The translations under genes were made by a program, and so were the position numbers. 64,000 nucleotides of DNA from an uncultured Bariatricus sp. Lineage in GTDB: Bacteria; Bacillota; Clostridia; Lachnospirales; Lachnospiraceae. The stretch covers positions 6,057 through 70,056 of the forward strand of contig CAKRCD010000011.1 in assembly GCA_934307065.1 (NCBI GenBank), read 5' to 3'. Under the pieces are notes generated by a model. The model saw only the letters and a program-made list of their open reading frames with translations, ran no database searches and had not been told where the DNA came from. Every line of letters starts with the position of its first letter. The first letter of the stretch is position 1. Positions 25,009-35,054 of this stretch are shown here, piece after piece.

Positions 25009-27657
25009 ATGGCTGAATTAACTCCTATGATGCAGCAATATATGGATACAAAGAAAGATTATCCGGACTGTATTTTATTTTACAGGCTGGGAGATTTTTA
25101 TGAGATGTTTTTTGAGGATGCACTGACTGCATCCAAAGAATTAGAAATTACTTTGACCGGAAAAAATTGTGGAATGGAAGAACGGGCACCTATGTGTGGT
25201 GTACCGTATCACGCTGTAGACGGCTATTTGAATCGACTGGTATCGAAGGGCTATAAAGTGGCAATCTGCGAACAGGTAGAAGACCCGAAGCTTGCAAAGG
25301 GTATTGTGAAGCGGGAAGTTGTACGAATCGTAACACCGGGAACCAATCTGGATATGCAGGCGCTTGATGAAACAAAGAACAATTACATTATGTGTATTGT
25401 GTATACCGGAGAACACTATGGACTTTCCGTGGCGGATGTCACTACCGGAGAATACATGGTAACAGAACTGGAGTCTTCTGCGAAGCTGATGGATGAAATA
25501 TATAAATTCGTTCCATCAGAGATTATTTGCAATGAATCACTGTATGTGAGCGGAATTCCTTTTGATGATTTGAAAAACAGGCTTGGAATTGTCATCTATT
25601 CACTGGATGCGTGGTATTTCGACGATACTATTTGCCGGCAGACCCTGCAGGACCATTTTAAAGTACAGTCTTTGGAAGGACTTGGACTTGCAGATTATGA
25701 TGGTGGTGTGCTGGCTTCTGGGGCATTACTAAAATATCTGGAAGAGACACAGAAAAATTCATTGAGTCATTTGAGTAAGCTGACAAAATATACCACTGGA
25801 AATTTCATGATTCTGGACAATTCTACAAGGCGGAATCTGGAACTGGTGGAGACCTTAAGAGAAAAGCAGAAGCGAGGCTCCCTTCTATGGGTGCTTGATA
25901 AGACAAAAACCTCCATGGGAGCCAGAATGCTTCGTAAATATGTGGAACAGCCTCTGATTTATAAAGAAATGGTTCAGAAAAGACTGGATGCAGTAGAAGA
26001 ATTGCTGAATAATGCAATTAACAGGGAAGAAATACGGGAGTATTTGGGACCTATCTACGATTTGGAAAGAATCGGTGGCAAGATTACATATCAGACGGCA
26101 AACCCGAGAGATTTGATTGCATTCCAGACATCACTTTCCATGTTGCCGCCTATTAAATGCATTTTAGGGGACATGAAATCGGAACTTCTGAAGGAAGTGT
26201 ACGAGAAAATGGATACTATGGAAGAACTCTGTAAATTGTTAGAGTGTGCGATTGTAGAAGAACCACCTCTTGCTATGAAAGACGGAGGTATTTTAAAAGA
26301 AGGTTATAATGAGGAAGTAGACCGTCTGCGTGAAGCAAAATCGGAGGGGAAAAGCTGGCTTGCAGAACTGGAGACAAAAGAACGGGAAAAAACCGGTATT
26401 AAGAATCTGCGGATTCGCTATAATAAAGTTTTTGGATATTATCTGGAAGTAACGAATTCTTTCAAAGAGATGGTCCCGGATTATTATGTGCGGAAACAGA
26501 CTTTAGCCAATGCTGAACGTTATATTATTCCGGAATTAAAAGAACTGGAGGATACCATTCTTGGAGCTGAGGATAAATTATGTGCACTGGAATATGAACT
26601 GTATTCGGAAATCCGGAATAAAATTGCTTCGGAGATTGTCCGTGTGCAGAAAACAGCCAAAGCAGTAGCGGAATTGGATGTACTTGCCTCTCTTGCTGCA
26701 GTAGCAGAAAAGAATCATTATGTCCGCCCCAAAATGAACGATAAGGGAATTATTGATATTAAGGATGGCAGACATCCGGTTGTTGAGAAAATGATTCCAA
26801 ATGATTTGTTTATTGCAAATGATACATATTTAGATGATAAGAAGAACCGGATTTCAATTATTACAGGACCGAATATGGCAGGTAAATCTACATATATGAG
26901 ACAGACTGCCTTGATTGTATTAATGGCGCAGATTGGTTCCTTTGTTCCGGCTTCTTCCGCAAATATCGGAATGGTAGATCGTATTTTTACCCGTGTGGGT
27001 GCTTCGGATGACTTGGCATCCGGACAGAGCACGTTTATGGTGGAAATGAATGAAGTAGCGAATATTCTCCGCAATGCCACCAGTAAAAGTCTGTTGATTT
27101 TAGACGAAATCGGACGTGGAACCAGTACCTTTGACGGTCTCAGTATTGCATGGGCAGTAGTGGAACACATCAGTGACAGTAAACTGCTGGGTGCAAAAAC
27201 CTTATTTGCCACCCATTACCATGAGCTTACGGAACTGGAAGGAAAGATTGACAATGTGAATAATTACTGTATTGCTGTGAAAGAAAAAGGTGATGATATC
27301 GTATTTTTGCGTAAAATCGTAAAAGGCGGTGCAGACAAGAGTTATGGTATTCAGGTAGCCAAGCTTGCAGGGGTTCCGGACTCGGTTATTCAGCGTGCCA
27401 AAGAAATTGTAGAAGAACTGGTTGATACGGATATTACAGGAAGAATCAAGGATATTGCAGTTCAGAGACATGAGACGAAGAAAAAGCATACCAAGCCATT
27501 AGATGAAGTAGATATGGCACAAATGTCATTGTTCGATACAGTGAAGGATGCTGATGTATTAGAGGAACTGCGAAATCTAGATGTGAGCAATATGACACCA
27601 ATGGATAGCATGAACAAGTTATATCAGTTACAGAATAAGTTGAAAAACCGTTGGTAA
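25009..27657 (+). CDS. mutS: DNA mismatch repair protein MutS
   Basis: An 882-residue MutS of normal length. The mismatch-recognition loop is DFYEMFFEDA (Phe-X-Glu within residues about 28-37). Walker A is GPNMAGKSTYMRQT near residue 618. The signature is DDLASGQSTFMVEM, Walker B is LLILDEIGRGTSTFDG and the switch histidine lies in TLFATHYHELTEL. The C-terminus has a beta-clamp-type segment (QMSLFD). It recognises mismatches and recruits MutL, encoded 22 bases downstream. AACGGAGAGAG precedes the ATG. Confidence 0.97.
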   Translation: MAELTPMMQQYMDTKKDYPDCILFYRLGDFYEMFFEDALTASKELEITLTGKNCGMEERAPMCGVPYHAVDGYLNRLVSKGYKVAICEQVEDPKLAKGIVKREVVRIVTPGTNLDMQALDETKNNYIMCIVYTGEHYGLSVADVTTGEYMVTELESSAKLMDEIYKFVPSEIICNESLYVSGIPFDDLKNRLGIVIYSLDAWYFDDTICRQTLQDHFKVQSLEGLGLADYDGGVLASGALLKYLEETQKNSLSHLSKLTKYTTGNFMILDNSTRRNLELVETLREKQKRGSLLWVLDKTKTSMGARMLRKYVEQPLIYKEMVQKRLDAVEELLNNAINREEIREYLGPIYDLERIGGKITYQTANPRDLIAFQTSLSMLPPIKCILGDMKSELLKEVYEKMDTMEELCKLLECAIVEEPPLAMKDGGILKEGYNEEVDRLREAKSEGKSWLAELETKEREKTGIKNLRIRYNKVFGYYLEVTNSFKEMVPDYYVRKQTLANAERYIIPELKELEDTILGAEDKLCALEYELYSEIRNKIASEIVRVQKTAKAVAELDVLASLAAVAEKNHYVRPKMNDKGIIDIKDGRHPVVEKMIPNDLFIANDTYLDDKKNRISIITGPNMAGKSTYMRQTALIVLMAQIGSFVPASSANIGMVDRIFTRVGASDDLASGQSTFMVEMNEVANILRNATSKSLLILDEIGRGTSTFDGLSIAWAVVEHISDSKLLGAKTLFATHYHELTELEGKIDNVNNYCIAVKEKGDDIVFLRKIVKGGADKSYGIQVAKLAGVPDSVIQRAKEIVEELVDTDITGRIKDIAVQRHETKKKHTKPLDEVDMAQMSLFDTVKDADVLEELRNLDVSNMTPMDSMNKLYQLQNKLKNRW

Positions 27658-27679
27658 CAAGTAACGGAAAGGAAATACA

Positions 27680-29722
27680 ATGCCACATATTGAATTATTG
27701 GATCAGATTACAATTGATAAAATTGCAGCAGGAGAAGTGGTAGAACGACCGGCTTCAGTTGTCAAAGAACTGGTGGAAAATGCCATTGACGCAGGAGCCA
27801 GTGCGGTTGTTGTTGAAATAGAAGAGGGTGGAATCGCACTGATGAGAATCAGTGATAACGGATGCGGAATCGAACAGTCCGAAGTACGGAGCGCATTTCT
27901 TAGACATTCCACCAGTAAAATACGTTCTGCGGAGGATCTGGCACATGTTTCCTCACTCGGTTTCCGAGGTGAGGCACTTTCCAGTATTTCGGCAGTAGCC
28001 CAGGTAGAACTGATAACGAAGACAAGAGAGGAATTGTTTGGAACGAAATATGTCATAGAAGACGGAAAAGAAAAGAAACTGGAAGAAGTGGGAGCCCCGG
28101 ATGGAACCAGTTTCTTTGTCCGTCAGCTCTTTTATAATACACCTGCCAGACGTAAATTTTTGAAAACACCTATGACAGAAGCGGGGCATATCAGCGATTT
28201 GCTGACAAGGTTGGCACTTTCACACCCGGAGATTTCTATCGAATTTATCAATAACAGACAGTCAAAGTTACATACTTCGGGAAACGGGCAGATGAAGGAT
28301 GCAATTTATCATATTTATGGCAGGGAAATTGCGAATAACCTGCTGTCACTGGAATTCGAACGAAATGGAATTAAAATCGAAGGATTTCTTGGAAAGCCAG
28401 TTATATCTCGTGGAAACAGAAACTTTGAAAATTATTTTGTAAATGGACGTTATGTCAGAAGTAACATTTTGTCCAAGGCTATTGAAGATGCCTACCATGA
28501 TTATACAATGCATCACAAATATCCTTTTACAGCATTCCATATCTGGGTAGACCAGGAAAAAATCGATGTAAATGTACATCCCTCCAAGATGGAGCTTCGT
28601 TTCAGCAATCAACAGGAGATCTACAATCTGGTGTATGAAGCCGTAAGAGAGGCACTGAAAGAAAAGCCTCTTATTCTGGAAGCAGATGTACCGGAACCGA
28701 AATCAGAACCGAAACCGGAACCGAAACCGGAACAGAAATCCGAACAGAAATCCGAACAGAAATCCGAACAGAATACATCTGTACAGAATACATCTGTGCA
28801 ATTTGCCAGCACCGTAAAAGAGCCTTCTGGCATATATGGAAAGGCAGAACCACAGTCAGAGGAAGAAAAACGCCTGAATTATTTTTTAGAAAAGATGAGA
28901 GAAAGGGTAACATCTTACCATAATCAGGATTCGCAGGCAGAAGTTTTAAATAAAAGAGAGATTTTTGATAAAGCAGTACAGCTTGACAAGGTAAAAAAAG
29001 CCGCAGAAGAACGAAAAATAAGAGAAAAAGCAGAGTGCACTCTACAAAAAACAGAGCACATTCTGGAAAAAGAGCCTTCAATAGAAGAAAAAACAGAGCA
29101 GATTACACTGTTTGACAAGGAAATCTTAAAAAAGGATGTCCGTCAGGAATACAGAATCGTGGGACAGGTATTTGAAACCTACTGGATTATCGAATTTCAT
29201 GATAATATGTACATTATTGACCAGCATGCTGCCCATGAGCGTGTTTTGTACGAAAAAACTATTGCAGGAATGAAAAACAGGGAGTATACTTCTCAGTATT
29301 TGAGTCCTCCGATTGTACTCAGCCTTTCACTTCAGGAGATTAATGTACTGGAAACTTATAAGGATAAATTTACGGCAATCGGATTTGAAATTGAGCCATT
29401 TGGTGGAGATGAGTATGCAGTTCGCGCAGTTCCGGCAAATTTATTCAGCATTGCAAAGAAAGACCTTTTGTTGGATATGATTGACAGCCTTTCGGATGGA
29501 ATCAGCAGTAATACAGAGCTGAATGTGATTGATGAGAGAATAGCGTCCATGTCCTGCAAGGCTGCGGTAAAAGGAAATAACAAATTATCCTACGCGGAAG
29601 TAGACAATCTGATTGGAGAACTTTTGACCTTGGAAAATCCATATCATTGTCCGCACGGCAGACCGACGATTATTTCCATGACAAAGCGGGAATTGGAAAA
29701 GAAATTCAAGAGAATTGTATAG
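27680..29722 (+). CDS. mutL: DNA mismatch repair endonuclease MutL
   Basis: A 680-residue MutL. The N-terminal GHKL ATPase has NAIDAGA, DNGCGI and GFRGEALSS. A long, low-complexity linker (about residues 335-470) precedes the C-terminal domain, which holds DQHAAHERVLYE (the DQHAxxExxxxE metal site), MSCKAAVKGN and CPHGRPT. These show an endonuclease-competent MutL, as in bacteria lacking MutH. The linker carries in-frame tandem repeats (28691-28799). miaA follows at once. GAAAGGAAATACA precedes the ATG. Confidence 0.96.
   Translation: MPHIELLDQITIDKIAAGEVVERPASVVKELVENAIDAGASAVVVEIEEGGIALMRISDNGCGIEQSEVRSAFLRHSTSKIRSAEDLAHVSSLGFRGEALSSISAVAQVELITKTREELFGTKYVIEDGKEKKLEEVGAPDGTSFFVRQLFYNTPARRKFLKTPMTEAGHISDLLTRLALSHPEISIEFINNRQSKLHTSGNGQMKDAIYHIYGREIANNLLSLEFERNGIKIEGFLGKPVISRGNRNFENYFVNGRYVRSNILSKAIEDAYHDYTMHHKYPFTAFHIWVDQEKIDVNVHPSKMELRFSNQQEIYNLVYEAVREALKEKPLILEADVPEPKSEPKPEPKPEQKSEQKSEQKSEQNTSVQNTSVQFASTVKEPSGIYGKAEPQSEEEKRLNYFLEKMRERVTSYHNQDSQAEVLNKREIFDKAVQLDKVKKAAEERKIREKAECTLQKTEHILEKEPSIEEKTEQITLFDKEILKKDVRQEYRIVGQVFETYWIIEFHDNMYIIDQHAAHERVLYEKTIAGMKNREYTSQYLSPPIVLSLSLQEINVLETYKDKFTAIGFEIEPFGGDEYAVRAVPANLFSIAKKDLLLDMIDSLSDGISSNTELNVIDERIASMSCKAAVKGNNKLSYAEVDNLIGELLTLENPYHCPHGRPTIISMTKRELEKKFKRIV
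28691..28799 (+). repeat. In-frame tandem repeats in the mutL linker
   Basis: Units of 12 bases, GAACCGAAACCG and then GAACAGAAATCC (three identical copies), followed by two copies of a 15-base unit CAGAATACATCTGTR. They encode PKPE, QKSE and QNTSV repeats. Unit lengths are multiples of three, so copy-number change would alter linker length without frameshift. Confidence 0.85.
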
Positions 29723-29731
29723 GTGATAGAT

Positions 29732-30679
29732 ATGAAAAAGAAACCGATCATTATTCTGACCGGTCCAACGGCAGTAGGAAAAACAAAAGCATCCATTGGA
29801 CTTGCGAAATCCATAGGCGGGGAAATTATTTCAGCTGATTCCATGCAGGTATATCGAAAAATGGATATTGGTTCTGCGAAAATCCATCCGGAAGAGATGG
29901 AGGGAATCAGACATTATTTAATTAATGTACTTGATCCGGCAGAAGAATTTAATGTCGTACTGTTCCAGCAGATGGCGAAGCAGGCAATGGATAAAATTTA
30001 TGCGAATGGGCATATTCCGATTGTGGTCGGAGGAACCGGATTTTATATTCAGGCCCTTCTCTATGATGTTGATTTTACGCAGGAGGAAGATGACAAGGGT
30101 ATCCGTGCAGAACTGGAAACCATTGCAAAAGAAAAAGGAGCAGAATATTTACATCATATGCTGCAGGAGATTGATGCTAAATCTGCGGAAACTATTCATG
30201 CTAATAATGTGAAACGGGTGGTGCGTGCGATTGAATATTACCGGCAGACCGGACATCCTATTTCCGAGCATAATGAAAAAGAACGTCAGAAAGAATCGCC
30301 TTATAACTTTGCCTATTTTGTGCTGCTGGATGAACGTCAGCGATTATATGAACGGATCGAAAAACGGATTGACCTTATGATGGAAGAAGGACTTCTGAAT
30401 GAAGTAAAGACTTTGTACGAAGAAGGATACACCAGAGACATGGTTTCCATGCAGGGACTTGGCTATAAGGAAATTTTGGATTATCTGGATGGGAAAATGA
30501 CACTGGATGAAGCAATTTATATTTTAAAGAGAGATACCAGACATTTTGCAAAACGGCAGATTACTTGGTTCAAACGGGAAAAAGATGTCTGTTGGATTGA
30601 TAAATCTGCATTTCAATACGATGAAGACAAGATTCTGGCTGAAATGTTAAATATTTTAAAAACGAAGGAGATTTTGTAG
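29732..30679 (+). CDS. miaA: tRNA dimethylallyltransferase MiaA
   Basis: A 315-residue enzyme that puts the isopentenyl group on A37 of tRNAs, making the substrate of MiaB. The P-loop is TGPTAVGKTKASIG. SADSMQVYRKMDIGSAK, IVVGGTGFYIQALL and RDTRHFAKRQITWFKRE are diagnostic. The ATG at 29732 is preferred over an in-frame GTG at 29723, because AGGTG lies 6 bases before it. It overlaps nothing and follows mutL within 9 bases. The mutS-mutL-miaA order is common in Firmicutes. Confidence 0.95.
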   Translation: MKKKPIIILTGPTAVGKTKASIGLAKSIGGEIISADSMQVYRKMDIGSAKIHPEEMEGIRHYLINVLDPAEEFNVVLFQQMAKQAMDKIYANGHIPIVVGGTGFYIQALLYDVDFTQEEDDKGIRAELETIAKEKGAEYLHHMLQEIDAKSAETIHANNVKRVVRAIEYYRQTGHPISEHNEKERQKESPYNFAYFVLLDERQRLYERIEKRIDLMMEEGLLNEVKTLYEEGYTRDMVSMQGLGYKEILDYLDGKMTLDEAIYILKRDTRHFAKRQITWFKREKDVCWIDKSAFQYDEDKILAEMLNILKTKEIL

Positions 30680-30680
30680 T

Positions 30681-31976
30681 ATGAATATACAGGAACAGAC
30701 AAAGGCAATTTATAAGGAAATGGGAATTTCGGAAAAGGTATATGCCTTTGGTACAAGTATACTGGAAGATTTAAAAGAACGTTTTACAGAAATTGATAAG
30801 ATGGCAGAATATAATCAACTAAAAGTAGTTCATGCCATGCAAGAGGCAAGAGTGGGGGCGGAGTGCTTTAATTATGCGTCAGGATATGGATATAACGATT
30901 ATGGAAGGGATACGCTGGAACAGGTTTATGCCAATGTATTCCACACAGAGGATGCACTGGTGCGCCCGCAGATTACTTGCGGAACCCATGCGCTTGCATT
31001 GACACTTTCTGCAAACTTGCGCCCGGGGGATGAGCTGGTTTCCATTGCAGGAAAGCCATATGACACTTTGGAAGAGGTAATTGGAATCCGTCCGTCTACC
31101 GGTTCTCTTGCTGAATATGGAGTGACTTACAAACAGGTCGATTTACTTGCAGATGGAAGTTTTGATTTTGAAAATATCCGCAAAACTATTTCGGATAAGA
31201 CTAAGCTTGTAACAATTCAGCGCTCAAAAGGATATCAGACCAGGCCAAGTTTTTCCGTGGCACAAATCGGGGAAGCGATTGCATTTGTAAAAAGCATCCG
31301 TTCTGATATTATCTGTATGGTAGACAATTGCTATGGAGAGTTTGTAGAGGAAAGAGAGCCAAGTGATGTAGGCGCAGATCTTGTAGTAGGTTCTCTGATT
31401 AAAAATCCGGGAGGCGGACTCGCACCAATCGGTGGCTACGTGGCAGGGCGCAAGGATTTGATTGCGCAGTGTGCATACCGTCTTACCTCACCTGGACTTG
31501 GAAAAGAAGTGGGCGCTTCTCTTGGCGTTATGCAGTCTTTCTATCAGGGACTTTTCCTCGCGCCAACTGTTGTGGCAGGGGCACTCAAGGGTGCAATTTT
31601 TGCGGCGAATATTTTTGAAAAATTAGGCTTTGGGGTGGTACCAAATGGAACAGAAAGCCGTCATGATATTATCCAGGCAGTAACCTTCGGAACACCGGAA
31701 GGTGTCATTGCGTTCTGCGAGGGTATTCAGGCTGCTGCTCCGGTAGACAGTTATGCAAAACCGGTTCCGGGACCAATGCCGGGGTATGACAGCGAGGTAA
31801 TTATGGCAGCCGGAGCTTTCGTGCAGGGTTCTTCCATTGAATTGAGTGCGGATGGGCCGATTAAACCGCCATATGCAGTATATTTCCAGGGAGGACTTAC
31901 CTGGGAGCATGCAAAGCTTGGCATTCTGATGTCTTTACAGAAATTATGTGAAGCCGGAGCAGTGAAAGAATTATAA
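30681..31976 (+). CDS. Methionine gamma-lyase-related PLP enzyme (YnbB-like)
   Basis: A 431-residue PLP fold-type I protein of the Met_gamma_lyase-related family, sometimes labelled aluminium resistance protein. RPQITCGTHALALTLSANLR is the cofactor phosphate loop, VDNCYGEFVEEREP the Asp that pairs with the PLP nitrogen, and VGSLIKNPGGGLAPIGGYVAG holds the Schiff-base lysine. The reaction is thought to be a carbon-sulfur lyase but is not established. The ATG is 1 base past the miaA stop, so it is in the same operon. B. subtilis ynbB is likewise in the miaA neighbourhood. Confidence 0.88.
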   Translation: MNIQEQTKAIYKEMGISEKVYAFGTSILEDLKERFTEIDKMAEYNQLKVVHAMQEARVGAECFNYASGYGYNDYGRDTLEQVYANVFHTEDALVRPQITCGTHALALTLSANLRPGDELVSIAGKPYDTLEEVIGIRPSTGSLAEYGVTYKQVDLLADGSFDFENIRKTISDKTKLVTIQRSKGYQTRPSFSVAQIGEAIAFVKSIRSDIICMVDNCYGEFVEEREPSDVGADLVVGSLIKNPGGGLAPIGGYVAGRKDLIAQCAYRLTSPGLGKEVGASLGVMQSFYQGLFLAPTVVAGALKGAIFAANIFEKLGFGVVPNGTESRHDIIQAVTFGTPEGVIAFCEGIQAAAPVDSYAKPVPGPMPGYDSEVIMAAGAFVQGSSIELSADGPIKPPYAVYFQGGLTWEHAKLGILMSLQKLCEAGAVKEL

Positions 31977-31986
31977 GGAGTCTCAG

Positions 31987-33225
31987 ATGAAAAGACGAGT
32001 AATTGTAGTTGGAGGTGGGGCAGCCGGAATGATGGCTGCCATTACTGCGGCAAAAGAAGGCGCAGAGGTGACAATTTTGGAACATAATGAACGGATTGGA
32101 AAGAAAATCTTATCAACCGGAAATGGCCGTTGTAATTTTACAAACGAATATCAGACACCATTGGACTACCGAAGCGATGAAGAGTTGTTTCCATGGAAGG
32201 TCATTTCTCGTTTTCCATATGAAGAAACCATGCTTTTTTTTGAAGAACTTGGCATTATTGGGAAAAAGAAAAATGGAGGACTTTATCCGTTTTCAGAGCA
32301 GGCAAGCGCCGTGCTGGATGTACTCCGCATGGAGGTGGAACGATGCAAGGTAACTGTATACACTGGTCTTGATGTGAAAGAAATCCAGGTTACACGAAAA
32401 GGATTCCGCGTAGTAGGGATTACAAACGAACTGGGAAGGCAAACCTTTCTTGGCGATACACTGATTCTGGCTACAGGGTCAAAAGCAGCACCGAAGCTTG
32501 GCAGTGACGGCAGTGGATATACGCTTGCAAAAAGTCTGGGGCATAGTATGATTCCGGTGGTTCCCGCACTGGTTCAGCTTGAATGCAGTGAGAATTTCTA
32601 TAAGGCACTGGCGGGTGTCCGGGTTCATGGAAAAGTGACGATGCTTGTAGATGACAAGGCTGTCGCGGATGATACAGGAGAAATCCAGCTTACGGATTAT
32701 GGAATTTCAGGAATTCCGGTTTTTCAGGTAAGCAGGTTTGCTTCGCGAGGGCTTTATGAAAAGCGGAAAGTGGAAGCGGAACTCGATTTTATGCCCGATA
32801 TTTCTGAAGAAGCATTTGAGACCTATTTGAAAAAACGAATATCAGACAGACCGGACAAGAAAATGGAAATGTTCTTTATTGGAGTTTTTCATAAGAAGTT
32901 GACACAGGTATTTTTAAAAAGAGCAGATATCAGACCGGAAAAAGAAGCAGGAATGCTTACAAAATATGAGTGTAAACGGCTTGTCCAGACCGTGAAAAAG
33001 TTCCGGACTACAATAAAAGCGACCAAATCTTTCGAACAGGCACAGATTTGTGCAGGTGGTGTAAATACAAAGGAACTGTATGCAGAAAATATGGAATCAA
33101 GATTGGTAAAAGGATTATTTTTTGCAGGAGAACTGGTAGACGTAGATGGTATTTGCGGCGGCTATAATTTACAGTGGGCTTGGTCCAGCGGATACGTTGC
33201 CGGGAAAGGAGCTGCCAATGCTTAG
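31987..33225 (+). CDS. HI0933/BaiN-like NAD(P)/FAD-dependent oxidoreductase
   Basis: A 412-residue flavoprotein. The N-terminal GGGAAGMMAAITAAKEGAEV is the dinucleotide-binding motif, and GKKILSTGNGRCNFTN is the hallmark of the HI0933/YhiN/BaiN family. The C-terminal VDGICGGYNLQWAWSSGYVAG completes FAD binding. Physiological substrates are unknown for most members; BaiN acts on bile acid intermediates, but that cannot be assumed here. AAGGAGTCTCAG precedes the ATG. Its last 8 bases overlap the next flavoprotein gene, so translation is coupled. Confidence 0.9.
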   Translation: MKRRVIVVGGGAAGMMAAITAAKEGAEVTILEHNERIGKKILSTGNGRCNFTNEYQTPLDYRSDEELFPWKVISRFPYEETMLFFEELGIIGKKKNGGLYPFSEQASAVLDVLRMEVERCKVTVYTGLDVKEIQVTRKGFRVVGITNELGRQTFLGDTLILATGSKAAPKLGSDGSGYTLAKSLGHSMIPVVPALVQLECSENFYKALAGVRVHGKVTMLVDDKAVADDTGEIQLTDYGISGIPVFQVSRFASRGLYEKRKVEAELDFMPDISEEAFETYLKKRISDRPDKKMEMFFIGVFHKKLTQVFLKRADIRPEKEAGMLTKYECKRLVQTVKKFRTTIKATKSFEQAQICAGGVNTKELYAENMESRLVKGLFFAGELVDVDGICGGYNLQWAWSSGYVAGKGAANA

Positions 33226-34873
33226 AGTCAGTCAGGTAAAACTTCCGGTTACCCATACAAGGGAGGAACTGGAAAAGAAACTGATAAAAATGCTGCGAAT
33301 CGAAAAGGGGCAGCTTTTATCATGGAACATCTGGAAACAGTCTCTGGATGCCAGAAGAAAACCGGAGCTGTATTATGTGTATACACTGGATGCGGAGGTC
33401 AGAGGCGAAGAATTCGTGTATCAGAAGTTGGAAAAGAAACATCAGAATAAAAATGTGGAATGTTGTCAGAAACCAGAATATCATTTTCCGGATGCAAATC
33501 CGGATGGACAAGATTTAACCGAAAAACCTTATGTCATCGGTTGTGGACCGGCAGGAATGTTTTGCGCTTATTTTCTGGCAGAAGCCGGTTATCGACCGAT
33601 TTTGATTGAGCAGGGAGCACCGGTGGAAGAGCGGCAACGGGATGTGGAAGCATTTTGGAAAACAGGTGTGCTAAAACCAGATTCCAATGTACAGTTCGGA
33701 GAAGGCGGAGCAGGTGCATTTTCCGATGGAAAATTAAACACGCTGGTGAAGGACCCGGGAAACCGGATTCACAAGGTAATGGAAATATTTGTAGAGCATG
33801 GGGCTCCCAAAGAAATTCTTTATGCAAACAAACCGCATATTGGAACCGATATTCTATGCAATGTGATGAAAAGTATGCGTATGAAAATACTGGAAATGGG
33901 AGGCACCGTACAGTTTCATACCAGAATGGAACAGTTACTGCTGGATGATTATAATGGCAAAGTGACCGGAGTGAAATTAAGAAATTTACAAACCGGGAAA
34001 GTGCGATGCGTTCCGGCAGAGGTGGTGGTTCTTGCACCGGGGCACAGTGCAAGGGAGACATTTTATCAACTGTATCAGCAGAAGGTCCCAATGGAGGCGA
34101 AATCTTTTGCAGTCGGATTTCGTGCAGAACATAAACAGGAAATGATTAACCAGTCTCAGTATGGAGAGAAGTATCTTAAGGAATTGGGTGCAGCTGCTTA
34201 TAAGCTGACAGCGAAGATTCCCGGTGGACGAGGAGTCTATACCTTTTGTATGTGTCCGGGAGGCTACGTGGTAAATGCGTCTTCGGAAGAGGGAATGCTG
34301 GCTGTAAATGGAATGAGTTATCATGACAGAGCGGGTCAAAATGCGAACAGTGCCGTGATTGTAACCGTATTCCCGGAGGATTTTGAAGAGAAACATCCTC
34401 TTGCGGGGATTGCGTTCCAGAGGAAATTGGAAAAAGCAGCCTATGAAGCCGGAAACGGAAAGATTCCGGTGCAGAGATACGGGGACTTTTATGAAGAAGT
34501 TACCGGACAGAAAAAGGAAGAAGAAAAACCAGAAGAATCTGATCTGATGCCCTGCATGAAGGGTGCATATCAGTATGCTTCTCTTAAGTCAATTTTACCG
34601 GAAGAGTTCAATCAGGCACTGGTCAGCGGAATCGAAGAGTTTGGCAGAAAAATCAAGGGATATAATGCACCGGATACCGTATTATCGGCAGTGGAAAGCA
34701 GAACATCTTCTCCGGTTCGTATATTAAGAAATGAGCAAATGGAAAGTGAAACCAGTGGGCTGTATCCGTGTGGTGAAGGGGCCGGATATGCAGGGGGAAT
34801 CACTTCGGCAGCAGTAGATGGTATGAAAATTGCAGAAATGATTCGCAAAAAATTTCGAACATTCGACAAATAG
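33218..34873 (+). CDS. FAD-dependent oxidoreductase, uncharacterised
   Basis: A 551-residue flavoprotein. The start is ATG 33218, inside the previous stop (ATGCTTAG) and behind GGGAAAGGAG. Residues 1-80 form a basic N-terminal domain (LRVSQVKLPVTHTREELEKK) found before the FAD domain in this family. The FAD site is VIGCGPAGMFCAYFLAEAGY near residue 105, then QFGEGGAGAFSDGKLNT. CMCPGGYVVNASSEEGMLAVNGMS and CGEGAGYAGGITSAAVDGMK follow. The function is unknown; tRNA or anabolic redox roles have been suggested for relatives. Confidence 0.85.
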   Translation: MLRVSQVKLPVTHTREELEKKLIKMLRIEKGQLLSWNIWKQSLDARRKPELYYVYTLDAEVRGEEFVYQKLEKKHQNKNVECCQKPEYHFPDANPDGQDLTEKPYVIGCGPAGMFCAYFLAEAGYRPILIEQGAPVEERQRDVEAFWKTGVLKPDSNVQFGEGGAGAFSDGKLNTLVKDPGNRIHKVMEIFVEHGAPKEILYANKPHIGTDILCNVMKSMRMKILEMGGTVQFHTRMEQLLLDDYNGKVTGVKLRNLQTGKVRCVPAEVVVLAPGHSARETFYQLYQQKVPMEAKSFAVGFRAEHKQEMINQSQYGEKYLKELGAAAYKLTAKIPGGRGVYTFCMCPGGYVVNASSEEGMLAVNGMSYHDRAGQNANSAVIVTVFPEDFEEKHPLAGIAFQRKLEKAAYEAGNGKIPVQRYGDFYEEVTGQKKEEEKPEESDLMPCMKGAYQYASLKSILPEEFNQALVSGIEEFGRKIKGYNAPDTVLSAVESRTSSPVRILRNEQMESETSGLYPCGEGAGYAGGITSAAVDGMKIAEMIRKKFRTFDK

Positions 34874-34928
34874 CAGAAGCTTAATAAAAAATTAATGACC
34901 GAAAAGTCTATACACGTTTTTTGAAATA

Positions 34929-34937
34929 TGCTAAAAT
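34929..34937 (+). promoter_or_regulatory. Candidate extended -10 promoter of radC
   Basis: TG-C-TAAAAT about 115 bases before the radC ATG. The -35 region is poor. The remaining leader to 35054 shows no recognised RNA element. Confidence 0.35.
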
Positions 34938-35054
34938 AATACCAGTTTGTGATGTGAGAACAACAGCGGAACATCATCGTTTCTTATGAGATGCAAGTAC
35001 ATCTCTCGGTTGGGTTCAGGTTTGTTTGTGTGAGAAGACAAATTCGGAAAGAGA

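Noticed and set aside
28694..28799. CRISPR-like repeat array
   Set aside because: The repeats are 12-15 bases, contiguous without spacers, and coding within mutL.
28621..29118. Long minus-strand frames with Cys/Ser/Gly or Val/Pro repeats
   Set aside because: These are antisense shadows of the mutL linker repeats, with no start signals or family resemblance.
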